This document shows, in pieces, positions 26,829 to 35,614 of a stretch of 64,000 bases of DNA. The notes beneath the pieces are model-generated. The model saw only the letters and a list, made by a program, of their open reading frames with translations. It did no database searches and was not told the origin of the DNA. Each line of letters begins with the position of its first letter. Within the stretch, counting starts at the first letter, position 1. The position numbers and the translations under genes were made by a program. Origin of the DNA: Bacillus yapensis (lineage in GTDB: Bacteria; Bacillota; Bacilli; Bacillales; Cytobacillaceae); NCBI RefSeq assembly GCF_005280205.1, contig NZ_SUND01000014.1, forward strand, positions 62,001-126,000, given 5' to 3'.

Positions 26829-27530
26829 ATGGATACTGTTAACCACATAATATGTGAGAAAAGATCTTATACTAGAGATTTTAATTCTCACCATCATGAG
26901 TTTGGACAATTTCTTTTTCCATTAAAAGGATCATTGGACATACATACGAAGTGGCAAGAAATAAACCTTAACTCAGATTATTGTTTTTACATCCCCCCTA
27001 AAATAGAACACAGCTATCGTTCTATAGATAGGAATGAGTTCTTAGTTTTAGATATACCAATTCAGTATTTACCAGATGATACGAGTGACATGTATATACG
27101 TTTAGATGAAAAATGGACTTCTATCCGTTATTTGCTATTGGAAGAGGCTAAGAATCAAGAAAATTTGTCTTCATTAGTTAATTTAACTAGATATGTGACT
27201 GACAAAATTCAAACCACTAATCCAACTTCTATTGAATACATTCATAAACACTATAAGGAATCAATTCGATTAGAAACTTTAGCTAGTATCGAGCGTTACC
27301 ATCCAGTGTATTATTCATCATGGTTTAAGAAAAAAATGGGGAAAAGCCCCAAAGCATATATTACTGAACTACGATTGAAAGAGGCTAAACATTTATTAAT
27401 TTCAACAAAATGGTCAATGTCGGAAATTAGTGAGGAATTGCGATTTGAGAATTCTTCATCTTTCACAAGGTGGTTTGTTAAGTTTGAGGGCATATCTCCA
27501 CAAAAATATAGAATTCTTAATAATGGATAA
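26829..27530 (+). CDS. AraC-family transcriptional regulator
   Basis: 233 residues. The N-terminal half is a cupin-like sensor (HHHEFGQFLFPLKGSLDI, then YCFYIPPKIEHSY), and the C-terminal about 100 residues are the two-helix-turn-helix AraC domain (SIRLETLASIERYHPVYYSSWFK; LRLKEAKHLLISTKWSMSEIS; FENSSSFTRWFVKFEGISPQKYR). The start at ATG 26829 follows AGGGGGG with a 5-base spacer; the in-frame ATG 26784 has none. It probably controls the EamA transporter gene 90 bases downstream. The pair is somewhat more AT-rich than its neighbours and may be mobile accessory cargo. Confidence 0.85.
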   Translation: MDTVNHIICEKRSYTRDFNSHHHEFGQFLFPLKGSLDIHTKWQEINLNSDYCFYIPPKIEHSYRSIDRNEFLVLDIPIQYLPDDTSDMYIRLDEKWTSIRYLLLEEAKNQENLSSLVNLTRYVTDKIQTTNPTSIEYIHKHYKESIRLETLASIERYHPVYYSSWFKKKMGKSPKAYITELRLKEAKHLLISTKWSMSEISEELRFENSSSFTRWFVKFEGISPQKYRILNNG

Positions 27531-27619
27531 AAAGGTATTAAACTTGGTAAAGAAAATTTTTATGAATTTTTCTATTATAAGTTTAATATTCTTTTTATTT
27601 TTATATTGAGGTGAGCAAA

Positions 27620-28543
27620 ATGAAGGAGAAATTGCCCCCTTTTTTTATATTACTCGCAGCGATACTATGGGGGACAACGGGGACGACTCAAGCATTTGCA
27701 CCAGAAACAGCACATCCAATAGCTATTGGAGCTACTCGTTTAGCTGTTGGAGGTCTATTTTTATTATTAATTGTTCTGGTAATAGGAAAATTTAACTTTC
27801 AAAATTGGCCCATTAAGTCAACGATAATGGCTTCCTTGTGTATGGCTTTATATCAACCATTATTTTTCTCAGCAGTTTCGATTACGGGAGTGGCTATTGG
27901 GACAGTTATAGCCATTGGGAGTGCACCGATCTTCTCAGGTCTAACGGAATGGATATATTTAAAGATTCGTCCATCAAAAATTTGGTGGTACTCTACTTTC
28001 CTATCAATAGTAGGTTGTCTAATGCTCTTTGTAAAAAAAGAATCGGTTTTGGTTGACCCTGTGGGAATTGTAATGGCCATAGGTGCTGGTTTTTCTTTTG
28101 CATGTTATACGCTTATAAGTAGAAGTCTGCTTGAAAAGCATTCCTCTTTATCCGTGGTAGCAGTCGTTTTCACACTTAGTGCAATTTGTTTATCACCACT
28201 TTTATTTATTTTTGATATGTCTTGGATAATGAGTTTTCGAGGAGTGGGGGTAAGTCTTCAACTCGGGATTATGGCAACTGGGATAGCCTATTTACTTTTT
28301 GCCAAAGGTCTAATCGATGTTTCTTCATCAACTGCGGTTACCCTTTCTTTAGCTGAACCCTTAACTGCAGCATTATTGGGAGTATTCCTATTGGGTGAAT
28401 ACTTAACGGTCACTTCCTGGTTAGGAATGTTTCTCTTATTGCTAGGAATTGGATTATTAATAAGTGGGACTAAAAAGTCTACCAGTATAAAAGGAACTTT
28501 AAATTATTCAGTGGTAAGTGACACTAAAAATAAACGGTATTAG
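27620..28543 (+). CDS. EamA/DMT-family permease (RhaT/YdcZ-like exporter)
   Basis: 307 residues with about ten hydrophobic segments in two EamA halves (ILLAAILWGTTGT at the start; TAVTLSLAEPLTAALLGVFLLGE in the second half). Members move small metabolites such as amino acids; the substrate is not readable. GAGG at 27608 places the start at ATG 27620 instead of the GTG at 27611. Lies downstream of the AraC regulator on the same strand and ends before a terminator. Confidence 0.82.
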   Translation: MKEKLPPFFILLAAILWGTTGTTQAFAPETAHPIAIGATRLAVGGLFLLLIVLVIGKFNFQNWPIKSTIMASLCMALYQPLFFSAVSITGVAIGTVIAIGSAPIFSGLTEWIYLKIRPSKIWWYSTFLSIVGCLMLFVKKESVLVDPVGIVMAIGAGFSFACYTLISRSLLEKHSSLSVVAVVFTLSAICLSPLLFIFDMSWIMSFRGVGVSLQLGIMATGIAYLLFAKGLIDVSSSTAVTLSLAEPLTAALLGVFLLGEYLTVTSWLGMFLLLLGIGLLISGTKKSTSIKGTLNYSVVSDTKNKRY

Positions 28544-28599
28544 GTGGGGTTCCTGAAGAAGGGGATGTTATGCTGGAAATCAACAAATGTATAACCAAA

Positions 28600-28643
28600 A
28601 CAAAAAGAGGAGTCCCCAAACTTTTTCGGGACATCCTCTTTTC
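28600..28643. terminator. Terminator after EamA gene
   Basis: AAAAGAGGA and TCCTCTTTT outer arms with inner TCCC/GGGA pairs; A and T runs on either side allow use from both directions. Confidence 0.75.
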
Positions 28644-28658
28644 AGATCTATTCAAATT

Positions 28659-28808
28659 TTATTGACTTTTTAAATCAGTAATTGGTAACGTGATGACTTT
28701 GCCACCGATTTGAACATGAACGGTGTCATTAAAAATAGCTTTCACTAATCCTTTTAAGGAAATCTGTGAATCAACTTTTAAATTTTTGTTTTCAGGGGTT
28801 TTTGTCAT
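28659..28808 (-). CDS. Small hypothetical protein (49 residues)
   Basis: ATG at 28808 preceded on the minus strand by GGAGGG with an 8-base spacer; stop TAA at 28659. The product is basic and has a beta-rich core (SLKGLVKAIFNDTVHVQIGG, then KVITLPITDL). Length and ribosome site argue for a genuine gene although I cannot name a family. It is followed by the shared terminator at 28600 and lies beside another small minus-strand gene of DUF2187 type, which may be its functional neighbour. Confidence 0.6.
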   Translation of the reverse strand: MTKTPENKNLKVDSQISLKGLVKAIFNDTVHVQIGGKVITLPITDLKSQ

Positions 28809-28955
28809 GTTTTTTACCCTCCAGAAATTAAGTTAATTAAACTCTATTTAAGTCGGAAAAATAATTATTAATATTATAAATCAGAAGTTGCAAAATGATC
28901 AAATAAAACATCTGTATTGAGAGCAGAATGTTTGTTGACCCCAATTCACATTATC

Positions 28956-29171
28956 TTAAGCTTCTAAATTTAACGAATTGGACTCTAGAACAAAATAGTG
29001 CTTATGAGATACAACAGTCAATGGAGTCTCTAATTTTAAATAATCTGCATCTGTATCATTTAGTTTTACAATAACGCTCTCTTCACGTACACGAGTCACT
29101 TCACCAACAAAGCGTTCTCCGTTTCTAGAAAATTGTATTTTATCTCCTAAACTTGCCTTCTGTGAATTCAA
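28956..29171 (-). CDS. DUF2187 (YkvS-like) small protein
   Basis: 71 residues from TTG 29171. The DUF2187 pattern is visible: GDKIQFSRNGERFVGEVTRV, then SVIVKLND, and VVSHKHYFVLE near the end. The domain is a small beta barrel of unknown function in Bacillus YkvS. The start is uncertain: GAGGAG lies 10 bases before TTG 29171 and only 4 before the TTG at 29177; the ORF is also open to TTG 29189. Divergent from the TetR gene whose operator region lies about 90 bases away. Confidence 0.65.
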   Translation of the reverse strand: MNSQKASLGDKIQFSRNGERFVGEVTRVREESVIVKLNDTDADYLKLETPLTVVSHKHYFVLESNSLNLEA

Positions 29172-29262
29172 TCGCAAACGACTCCTCAAACTAACAGAAT
29201 ACAGTTCATGTCCATTTATTCATTATACAAGGGGTGTAAGAAGATAATGTAACAAATAAACA

Positions 29263-29276
29263 TGAACCATAGTTCA
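29263..29276. promoter_or_regulatory. TetR operator candidate 1
   Basis: TGAACCATAGTTCA: TGAAC/GTTCA inverted repeat, the same length and core as the site at 29315. Centre-to-centre distance is 52 bp, five helical turns. It lies in the divergent promoter region between the DUF2187 gene and tetR. Confidence 0.6.
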
Positions 29277-29314
29277 AGTATTACATGTGATGAAATGAGT
29301 GTCAATAAAAAAGG

Positions 29315-29328
29315 TGAACTCTAGTTCA
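29315..29328. promoter_or_regulatory. TetR operator candidate 2, overlapping -35
   Basis: TGAACTCTAGTTCA: perfect 6-bp inverted repeat with a 2-bp centre. It covers the expected -35 position for the TATAAT at 29345-29350, so binding would block transcription of the tetR-sasA unit. Confidence 0.65.
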
Positions 29329-29344
29329 TCTTCTGTTCCTGTGC

Positions 29345-29350
29345 TATAAT
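29345..29350 (+). promoter_or_regulatory. -10 element of tetR-sasA promoter
   Basis: Consensus TATAAT. With this -10, transcription starts near 29357, downstream of the ATG at 29349, which argues for the later start codon of the TetR gene. Confidence 0.65.
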
Positions 29351-29369
29351 GATGAATGAGGTGACGACT

Positions 29370-30029
29370 ATGACTGAAAAGGACGAGACTCAACTTATAG
29401 GTGAGTTGCCAATTATTCCGAAACAAGTGCGAGCCCATGAAAAGAGGGAAGCTTTATTAAAAAGCGGAAGAATCCTCTTTACTGAAAAAGGGTATGACCA
29501 AACAAATGCAAAGGAAATTGCACAGCACGCAGGTGTCGCAACTGGCACTTTTTATCGATATTTTTCAGATAAACGACAGCTTCTCATGTCCATTCTGGAG
29601 GATAAGCTCGAAAGCTTAATGCCTCCTGAGCTAGTCTGGGTAAACGTTAATCCTGAAGTTTATCTTTCGTCACTTTTAGAAGACCATTTTAATCGGTTGC
29701 GAGAAAAAGGGATTCATCGTGTTCTACCAGAGCTGATTCACAGAGACCCTGAACTTGCAAAAGTTTTGATGAATGTGAAGAGAAGTATTGTTGGACGGAT
29801 TCATACAGGTCTTGAAAAAGCAAAAGCAAAAGGTTTTACTTGGGAAGATCTAAATTTGGAAACAGTATCTTGGACGCTCATGTCCATCCTTGAAAAAATA
29901 CCTGAAATGTATACGGAAAGTGGAAATACTCCAAATTTTGATGAATTAGCGAAGATTATTTGTAGACTTGTTTTTCCTCCTGAAAAAATAGAATTAATGG
30001 CTCAAAACATTACTACTAGAGATGAGTGA
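29370..30029 (+). CDS. TetR/AcrR-family transcriptional regulator
   Basis: 219 residues from ATG 29370 (GAGGTGA upstream). The N-terminal helix-turn-helix is at about residues 25-70: GRILFTEKGYDQTNAKEIAQHAGVATGTFYRYFSDKRQLL. The remainder is a helical ligand domain with no readable ligand. Two 14-bp inverted repeats flank and overlap its promoter, so it most likely represses itself. The stop codon overlaps the next start by 8 bases (ATGAGTGA), so the alarmone synthetase gene shares its transcript and control. Confidence 0.85.
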   Translation: MTEKDETQLIGELPIIPKQVRAHEKREALLKSGRILFTEKGYDQTNAKEIAQHAGVATGTFYRYFSDKRQLLMSILEDKLESLMPPELVWVNVNPEVYLSSLLEDHFNRLREKGIHRVLPELIHRDPELAKVLMNVKRSIVGRIHTGLEKAKAKGFTWEDLNLETVSWTLMSILEKIPEMYTESGNTPNFDELAKIICRLVFPPEKIELMAQNITTRDE

Positions 30030-30762
30030 AAGTATGGATATACAAGAACTGAAGAATTTGAAGACAGAATTAACAAGATTTATGATGGCTTATAAATTTG
30101 CGTTAGATGAAATGAATACAAAGATTAATATCCTAAAAGAGGAATTTCATTACATTCATGATTATAACCCAATTGAGCATGTATCCTCTCGGGTGAAATC
30201 ACCGGATGGTATTTTAAAAAAGGTAATGAGAAAAGGACATGAACTGTCTTTATCTTCGATTAGAGAACAAGTTAAGGATATTGCGGGCATTCGGATCACA
30301 TGTTCTTTTATTTCGGATATATATGAAATAAGTGAGATGTTAAAGAAGCAAAAAGATGTAAAAATCCTTAATTGTAAGGATTATATTCAAAATCCAAAGC
30401 CAAATGGCTATCAAAGCCTTCATTTAATCGTGGAAATACCGATTTTTATGTCTGACCGAGAAGAACATATTCCAGTCGAAATACAAATTAGAACGATTGC
30501 GATGGATTTTTGGGCAAGTCTCGAGCATAAGATATTCTATAAATATAACAAAGCGGTTCCGGGACATTTACTTACAGAGTTAAAGGAAGCAGCCATTACG
30601 GCAGGCGAGCTCGATCGAAAAATGGAGCGGCTCCATAAGGAGATGACGGCAATTAAGGAACTGGAGAATGAGAAAACAAGTAAGCAACTATTTTTAGGGA
30701 TAGATGAAGAAACCTTTAATCTCCCTACGTATCTGTTAGAATCTTTAACAAAAAAAGTATGA
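30022..30762 (+). CDS. sasA: Small alarmone synthetase (SasA/YwaC/RelP type)
   Basis: 246 residues; single RelA/SpoT synthetase domain without hydrolase or regulatory domains. HNPIEH-type motif (YNPIEHVSSRVKS), DIAGIRITCSFISDIY, KDYIQNPKPNGYQSLHL and EIQIRTIAMDFWASLEHKI match B. subtilis YwaC closely. It makes (p)ppGpp/ppGp-type alarmones by pyrophosphate transfer from ATP to GDP/GTP/GMP. The tail of about 35 residues exceeds the 210-residue B. subtilis protein. ATG 30022 overlaps tetR; ATG 30034 is an alternative. Location behind a TetR repressor suggests a dedicated inducer, unlike the sigma-M/W control known for ywaC. Confidence 0.88.
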   Translation: MSESMDIQELKNLKTELTRFMMAYKFALDEMNTKINILKEEFHYIHDYNPIEHVSSRVKSPDGILKKVMRKGHELSLSSIREQVKDIAGIRITCSFISDIYEISEMLKKQKDVKILNCKDYIQNPKPNGYQSLHLIVEIPIFMSDREEHIPVEIQIRTIAMDFWASLEHKIFYKYNKAVPGHLLTELKEAAITAGELDRKMERLHKEMTAIKELENEKTSKQLFLGIDEETFNLPTYLLESLTKKV

Positions 30763-30772
30763 TGTAGGGTGC

Positions 30773-30822
30773 AAAGCACAAAAGGCATTTTGAAAATCAA
30801 ATGCTTTTTGTGCTTTTTTTGT
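30773..30822 (+). terminator. Strong terminator of tetR-sasA
   Basis: AGCACAAAAGGCATTT and AAATGCTTTTTGTGCT, a stem of 16 bp with an 8-nt loop, followed by T7. Confidence 0.9.
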
Positions 30823-31034
30823 TAGGAATATTGATTTCTTTGTAAGAATTTCTTACTGAATTTACAAAAAATTAATAGATCGATGTTAAAATAATATACA
30901 TTATATGGAATAGCAGAGATGTTAGATTAATTTTATGTAAAAATTTAACAATTTCGTACAATTTGCTTATTCTATCTGTTATTTTTCTTTAATATACTCG
31001 GGTGATAAAAGTATTTGTAGAAGGGATGGATTAG

Positions 31035-32948
31035 ATGCAGCAATATAAGGAGGATATGTCTGTAGCAAAATACTTGTTTCACCACGGGAAAAACTTCAGA
31101 GCGTATGATTATTTAGGTGCACATTTTTCTGAATATAAAGAAAAATACGGATATGTATTCAGAGTATGGGCGCCAAACGCACTTGCAGTTTCTATTGTTG
31201 GAGATTTTAATCATTGGGACCCCCAGTCACATCCAATGGTGAAAGAGACGAATGAGGGAATATGGGAGCTATTTGTGGAAGGGTTAGAAGAGTTTTCCTT
31301 GTACAAATATGCAGTGACGACGAATGACGGTCGGGTACTCTTTAAAGCTGATCCCTATGCAGTTTATAGTGAAACAAAGGAGAAAACGGCTTCTTATACG
31401 TATCGTTTTACTGGCAAATTCTCTTGGACTGACGAAGATTGGCAAAAGGTTAAAGAGAAGCAGAATATTTACGAGAGTCCTCTGAATATATATGAGGTAC
31501 ATTTAGGGTCCTGGAGAAAATCAGCTGACGACGGGTACTTGAACTATCGTACGATTGCGAATGAACTGATTCCATATGTGAAAAAGATGGGGTATACCCA
31601 TGTTGAACTCTTGCCATTAGCTGAGCATCCGTTCGACGGATCTTGGGGCTATCAGGTTTGTGGATATTACAGTATAACCTCGCGATTTGGGAAACCTGAG
31701 GACTTCATGTATTTCGTTAATTTAGCTCACGAACATGGGATAGGTGTCATCATGGATTGGGTTCCTGCTCATTTTCCAAAGGATGCCCACGGATTATATG
31801 AATTCGATGGTCAGCCTTTGTATGAATACAAAGATCCATTAAAACAAGAGCATAAGCAGTGGGGGACGCGAATTTTTGACTTTGGCAGAAATGAAGTTCA
31901 GGCTTTCCTCATTTCAAATGCAATCTTTTTAATGGAGAAATATCATATTGATGGTCTCCGAGTGGATGCAGTTGCCTCGATGATTTATTTAAATTACAAC
32001 AGAAAAAATGGAGAATGGAGGCCAAATGCTTATGGAGGCGAAGGCAATCTTGAAGCAATTAACTTTTTGAGAACATTGAATCATACCGTACTAACTAATT
32101 TTCCTCATACTTTAATGATTGCGGAAGAATCGACCGCATGGCCAGGCGTGACGCTTCCTCCTTCCCATAACGGATTAGGCTTTAATTACAAATGGAATAT
32201 GGGCTGGATGAATGATGTCTTATCATATATGGAAGTTGACCCCATTGCACGCCAGCATCATCATGGTAAACTTACTTTTCCAATTGTCTATGCTTGTGAC
32301 GAAAACTTCATTTTACCGATTTCCCATGACGAGGTTGTTCATGGAAAACGCTCCTTGTTAGATAAAATGCCAGGGGACTACCACGACAAATTTGCAGGCG
32401 TCCGTAGCTTTCTCCTCTATATGCTTTGTCATCCTGGTAAAAAGCTTATGTTCATGGGTTGTGAAATCGGCCAATTCATTGAATGGAATTACAAAAAAGA
32501 GCTTGAATGGTTCCTCTTAAAATATGAATCTCATAAGAAATTACAAACATTTTTTAGTCATGCGAACCATTTTTATTTACAAAATCGTCCGCTATGGGAA
32601 TTAGATTGCTCCCGTGATGGATTCAAATGGATTTGCCATTCAGACCATACAAGAAATATACTCTCCTTCCGACGAATCGATAAATCGCAAAATGAATTAG
32701 TAATTGTTGTGAACTTTTCTCCGGTCCTATGGGAGGATTATTATGTTGGGGTACCAGAGAAAGGCCAATATAAAGAAATATTCAATACGGATTTAAAGAA
32801 ATTCGGTGGTTCAGGGATACGTAATCGCAAGCTACTGGGAACAACAGATGAACCGATGCATGAGCTCGACCAATACATTTCAATAACTTTACCACCTTTA
32901 ACAACACTTGTGTTTCAACACATCGAGCAAAAGAGAGTGAGAATTTAA
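31035..32948 (+). CDS. glgB: 1,4-alpha-glucan branching enzyme
   Basis: 637 residues. N-terminal CBM48-like module (YVFRVWAPNALAVSIVGDFNHWD, about 38-120), then the GH13 barrel with nucleophile Asp311 (GLRVDAV), acid/base Glu364 (MIAEES) and the HDEV-type motif in ISHDEVVHG (near 433). The nucleophile to acid spacing (53) equals that of E. coli GlgB. It makes alpha-1,6 branches in glycogen. First gene of the glycogen operon. AAGGGATGGA precedes ATG 31035. A CGTACAAT at 30955-30962 resembles the sigma-E -10 consensus, which would fit the sporulation control known in B. subtilis, but no convincing -35 was seen. Confidence 0.95.
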   Translation: MQQYKEDMSVAKYLFHHGKNFRAYDYLGAHFSEYKEKYGYVFRVWAPNALAVSIVGDFNHWDPQSHPMVKETNEGIWELFVEGLEEFSLYKYAVTTNDGRVLFKADPYAVYSETKEKTASYTYRFTGKFSWTDEDWQKVKEKQNIYESPLNIYEVHLGSWRKSADDGYLNYRTIANELIPYVKKMGYTHVELLPLAEHPFDGSWGYQVCGYYSITSRFGKPEDFMYFVNLAHEHGIGVIMDWVPAHFPKDAHGLYEFDGQPLYEYKDPLKQEHKQWGTRIFDFGRNEVQAFLISNAIFLMEKYHIDGLRVDAVASMIYLNYNRKNGEWRPNAYGGEGNLEAINFLRTLNHTVLTNFPHTLMIAEESTAWPGVTLPPSHNGLGFNYKWNMGWMNDVLSYMEVDPIARQHHHGKLTFPIVYACDENFILPISHDEVVHGKRSLLDKMPGDYHDKFAGVRSFLLYMLCHPGKKLMFMGCEIGQFIEWNYKKELEWFLLKYESHKKLQTFFSHANHFYLQNRPLWELDCSRDGFKWICHSDHTRNILSFRRIDKSQNELVIVVNFSPVLWEDYYVGVPEKGQYKEIFNTDLKKFGGSGIRNRKLLGTTDEPMHELDQYISITLPPLTTLVFQHIEQKRVRI

Positions 32949-32982
32949 AGAAAGTATTCAAATTGAGTCTGTTTTCGTATAG

Positions 32983-33153
32983 ATTGTTGTTAAAATCCTA
33001 TTGCCGATTTTAACGTAGGAATAGTCAATTGGTGCATTCTAGCAAGATTGCAAGCTCTTTTCTCATTGATTTACGATTCAGTTATCACTGAAAACAAAAA
33101 TTACTTCATTGATTTTTTGCTCCAAAAGCAACAAAGTTTGAGAAAAGAGCTTT
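32983..33153 (+). repeat. Structured intergenic repeat, copy 2 (direct), inside the glg operon
   Basis: Same order as copy 1: ATTGTTGTTAAAATC edge; hairpin GTTAAAATC/GATTTTAAC (32989-32997, 33006-33014) with an 8-nt loop of different sequence; linker GTAGGAATAGTCAATTGGTGC; 12-bp arms GCTCTTTTCTCA/TGAGAAAAGAGC (33054-33065, 33139-33150). About 20 bases shorter than copy 1 in the linker. It fills the glgB-glgC gap and ends only a few bases before the glgC ribosome site, so it could affect read-through, transcript stability or glgC translation. Confidence 0.88.
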
Positions 33154-33173
33154 AATTAAAGGGGGAGCGGACG

Positions 33174-34463
33174 ATGTTTCGGAAGAAAAAATGTGTAGCG
33201 ATGTTACTAGCAGGTGGTCAAGGGAGTAGATTGCACGTATTGACCAAGCAAATTGCAAAACCAGCTGTACACTTTGGAGGCAAGTACCGAATTATTGATT
33301 TCACCTTATCAAACTGCATCAATTCTGGTATTGATACTGTGGGTGTCTTAACTCAATATCAACCACTAGAATTAAATGATTATATTGATAATGGGGAGCC
33401 TTGGGACTTGGATCGGTCTCATGGAGGTGTTCACATCCTTCCGCCGTATCAACAAGTAAAAGGGGGAGACTGGTACAAAGGGACGGCAAATGCGATCTAT
33501 CAAAATATGAATTTTATCGAACGTTACCAGCCTGAATATGTCATTATTCTTTCGGGTGATCATATCTATAAAATGGATTACAACAAAATGCTCGAGTACC
33601 ATATCGAGAAGGATGCGGATTGCACGATTGCGGTCCTTTCGGTGCCGATGGAAGAAGCGAGCCGCTTTGGCATTATGAATACGTATGAGGACGGGAGAAT
33701 TTACGAGTTTGAAGAGAAACCGAGTAATCCGAAGAGTAATAAAGCGTCGATGGGCGTGTATATTTTTAAAAAGGAAGCACTATTCCGCTACTTGATGGAA
33801 GATGAAGAAGATGAGAATTCCTCAAAAGATTTTGGTAAAAATGTCATTCCAGCCATGCTCTACTCAGGTGAAAAAATGTTTGCTTACCCATTTGAAGGCT
33901 ATTGGAAAGACGTGGGAACACTCCAGTCATTATGGGAAGGAAATATGGATTTATTAGGGGAGCGCCCTAAGCTTGATTTAAATGATCATAAATGGAAAAT
34001 CAGCTATCGTCACTATCCTGATCATCCTCATTTTATTGGGAACGATGCTTCTGTTACGAACAGCGTGATTGCTGAAGGATGCGAAATTCATGGTACCGTC
34101 ATTAATTCTGTTCTCTTTAGTGGTGTAACAGTTGAAAAAGGGGCAGTCATTAAAGACAGTGTGGTCATGAGAAATACATTTGTGAGTGAAGGAGCGATCA
34201 TTAATTACAGCATTGTGGACGTAGGTGTCTATGTAGGAAAGGATGCAAAGGTAGGCGAGGACCGCGGGAATGGGGGGCAGCTAACCGTATTAGGCAGCAA
34301 CGTCAAAGTGAAGGATGGCACACAAATTTCTAGTGGAGAAATAATCGATAGCAATATGTATCTTAAATATATCGAAAAATCCCATTTAAAAGGGTTATTA
34401 AAGGTAATCAAATCGGATGATGTCATTTATTCCACTAGACAGGAAAGAGAGGCTATCGAATGA
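33174..34463 (+). CDS. glgC: Glucose-1-phosphate adenylyltransferase, catalytic subunit
   Basis: 429 residues. Nucleotidyltransferase domain with [14 protein letters not shown] at the N-terminus, [25 protein letters not shown] and FEEKP; left-handed beta-helix repeats in the last 140 residues ([14 protein letters not shown] and so on). It makes ADP-glucose from glucose-1-phosphate and ATP, the committed step of glycogen synthesis. Its stop codon overlaps the glgD start by 4 bases (ATGA), as expected for a GlgC/GlgD heterotetramer. GGGGGAG precedes the start. Confidence 0.95.
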   Translation: MFRKKKCVAMLLAGGQGSRLHVLTKQIAKPAVHFGGKYRIIDFTLSNCINSGIDTVGVLTQYQPLELNDYIDNGEPWDLDRSHGGVHILPPYQQVKGGDWYKGTANAIYQNMNFIERYQPEYVIILSGDHIYKMDYNKMLEYHIEKDADCTIAVLSVPMEEASRFGIMNTYEDGRIYEFEEKPSNPKSNKASMGVYIFKKEALFRYLMEDEEDENSSKDFGKNVIPAMLYSGEKMFAYPFEGYWKDVGTLQSLWEGNMDLLGERPKLDLNDHKWKISYRHYPDHPHFIGNDASVTNSVIAEGCEIHGTVINSVLFSGVTVEKGAVIKDSVVMRNTFVSEGAIINYSIVDVGVYVGKDAKVGEDRGNGGQLTVLGSNVKVKDGTQISSGEIIDSNMYLKYIEKSHLKGLLKVIKSDDVIYSTRQEREAIE

Positions 34464-35578
34464 ATGCACTAGGAATTGTATTTTCTAATATCAACGATAA
34501 ACAAGTACCAGAAATCACAAAAAAACGTATTATGGCTTCCGTACCTTTTGGTGGAAGATATCGCCTTATCGACTTTGTCCTATCCAATATGACAAACTCT
34601 GGCATCAATAATATTGGCATTGTGACAAAAAGAAACTATCAGAATTTAATGGACCATATTGGCACCGGAAAGGCATGGGATTTAGCCAGAAAAAGAGGTG
34701 GCATTCGGCTATTACAATCCTTCCCTGACGATTCAGAGGAAGTAGTCCAAATTGATAATCGCTTAGAAACATTAAAAGGGATTATGTACTATTTGGATAA
34801 AGCGGATGAGAAGTATGTCGTTCTCTCAGATTGTGATATTGTTTGTAATATTTCCTACTCTGATATGTTAAAAAGCCATCAGGAAAACCATGCAGATGTG
34901 ACAATTTTATATAAGAAGAATCAAGAAAATGCTACATGGAAAGAGAAAAGACCTGTTTTTAAGCTTGATAAAAATGAACGAATTTCAAAGATTGAAAGAT
35001 CGACAAATATAAAAATTAGCGATGCCCTCTACTTAGGGACCATGATTGTGCAGAAGGAGTTCTTAAAAAAACATATTTCATTAGCCATTAATAAAGGATA
35101 TACAAGAATTCTAGATTATTGGGCTGACCACACAGATCACTTCCTCGTAAAAGGCTACGAGTTTAAAGAGTATTTCGCTTACATTGATTCACTAGAAAGC
35201 TATTTAAAGAGTAATTTAGATTTATTAAAACTGTCTGTACGAGAGGACTTATTCCGGAAACCTTATCGTCCGATTTATACAAGTGTCAATGATTCAGCCC
35301 CAACGAAATACGGACCATCCGCTGTCGTTGAAAATTCGATTATTGCAGATGGATGTATCATCGATGGGACTGTGAAAAATTCGATTATTTTTCGCGGCGT
35401 GAAAATTAAGAAGTATGCAACTGTGAGCAATAGTATCGTTATGCAAGATTGTGAAATTGGGATCAATGCTACATTGAATCATATCGTCACCGACAAAAAC
35501 GTTCAGATTGGTGAAAACCGAATGCTATGTGGGCATGAAACCCATCCATTTTATATCGAAAAAGGGAGTAGGATTTAG
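34460..35578 (+). CDS. glgD: GlgD, non-catalytic/regulatory subunit of ADP-glucose pyrophosphorylase
   Basis: 372 residues. Clear GlgC homologue ([19 protein letters not shown]; beta-helix tail [17 protein letters not shown]) but without the GGxGxRL nucleotide loop at the N-terminus, the normal state of Firmicute GlgD. It modulates GlgC activity. Slightly longer than B. subtilis GlgD (about 343). Translationally coupled to glgC by a 4-base overlap. Confidence 0.93.
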   Translation: MNALGIVFSNINDKQVPEITKKRIMASVPFGGRYRLIDFVLSNMTNSGINNIGIVTKRNYQNLMDHIGTGKAWDLARKRGGIRLLQSFPDDSEEVVQIDNRLETLKGIMYYLDKADEKYVVLSDCDIVCNISYSDMLKSHQENHADVTILYKKNQENATWKEKRPVFKLDKNERISKIERSTNIKISDALYLGTMIVQKEFLKKHISLAINKGYTRILDYWADHTDHFLVKGYEFKEYFAYIDSLESYLKSNLDLLKLSVREDLFRKPYRPIYTSVNDSAPTKYGPSAVVENSIIADGCIIDGTVKNSIIFRGVKIKKYATVSNSIVMQDCEIGINATLNHIVTDKNVQIGENRMLCGHETHPFYIEKGSRI

Positions 35579-35614
35579 TGCAAATATAGTCATAATGAAC
35601 GGAGATGAAAGCTG

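Noticed and set aside
30900-31034. Riboswitch or sigma-E promoter in front of glgB
   Set aside because: Only a -10-like CGTACAAT is visible without a matching -35, and no aptamer-like fold was recognised; mentioned in the glgB entry but not listed as a feature.
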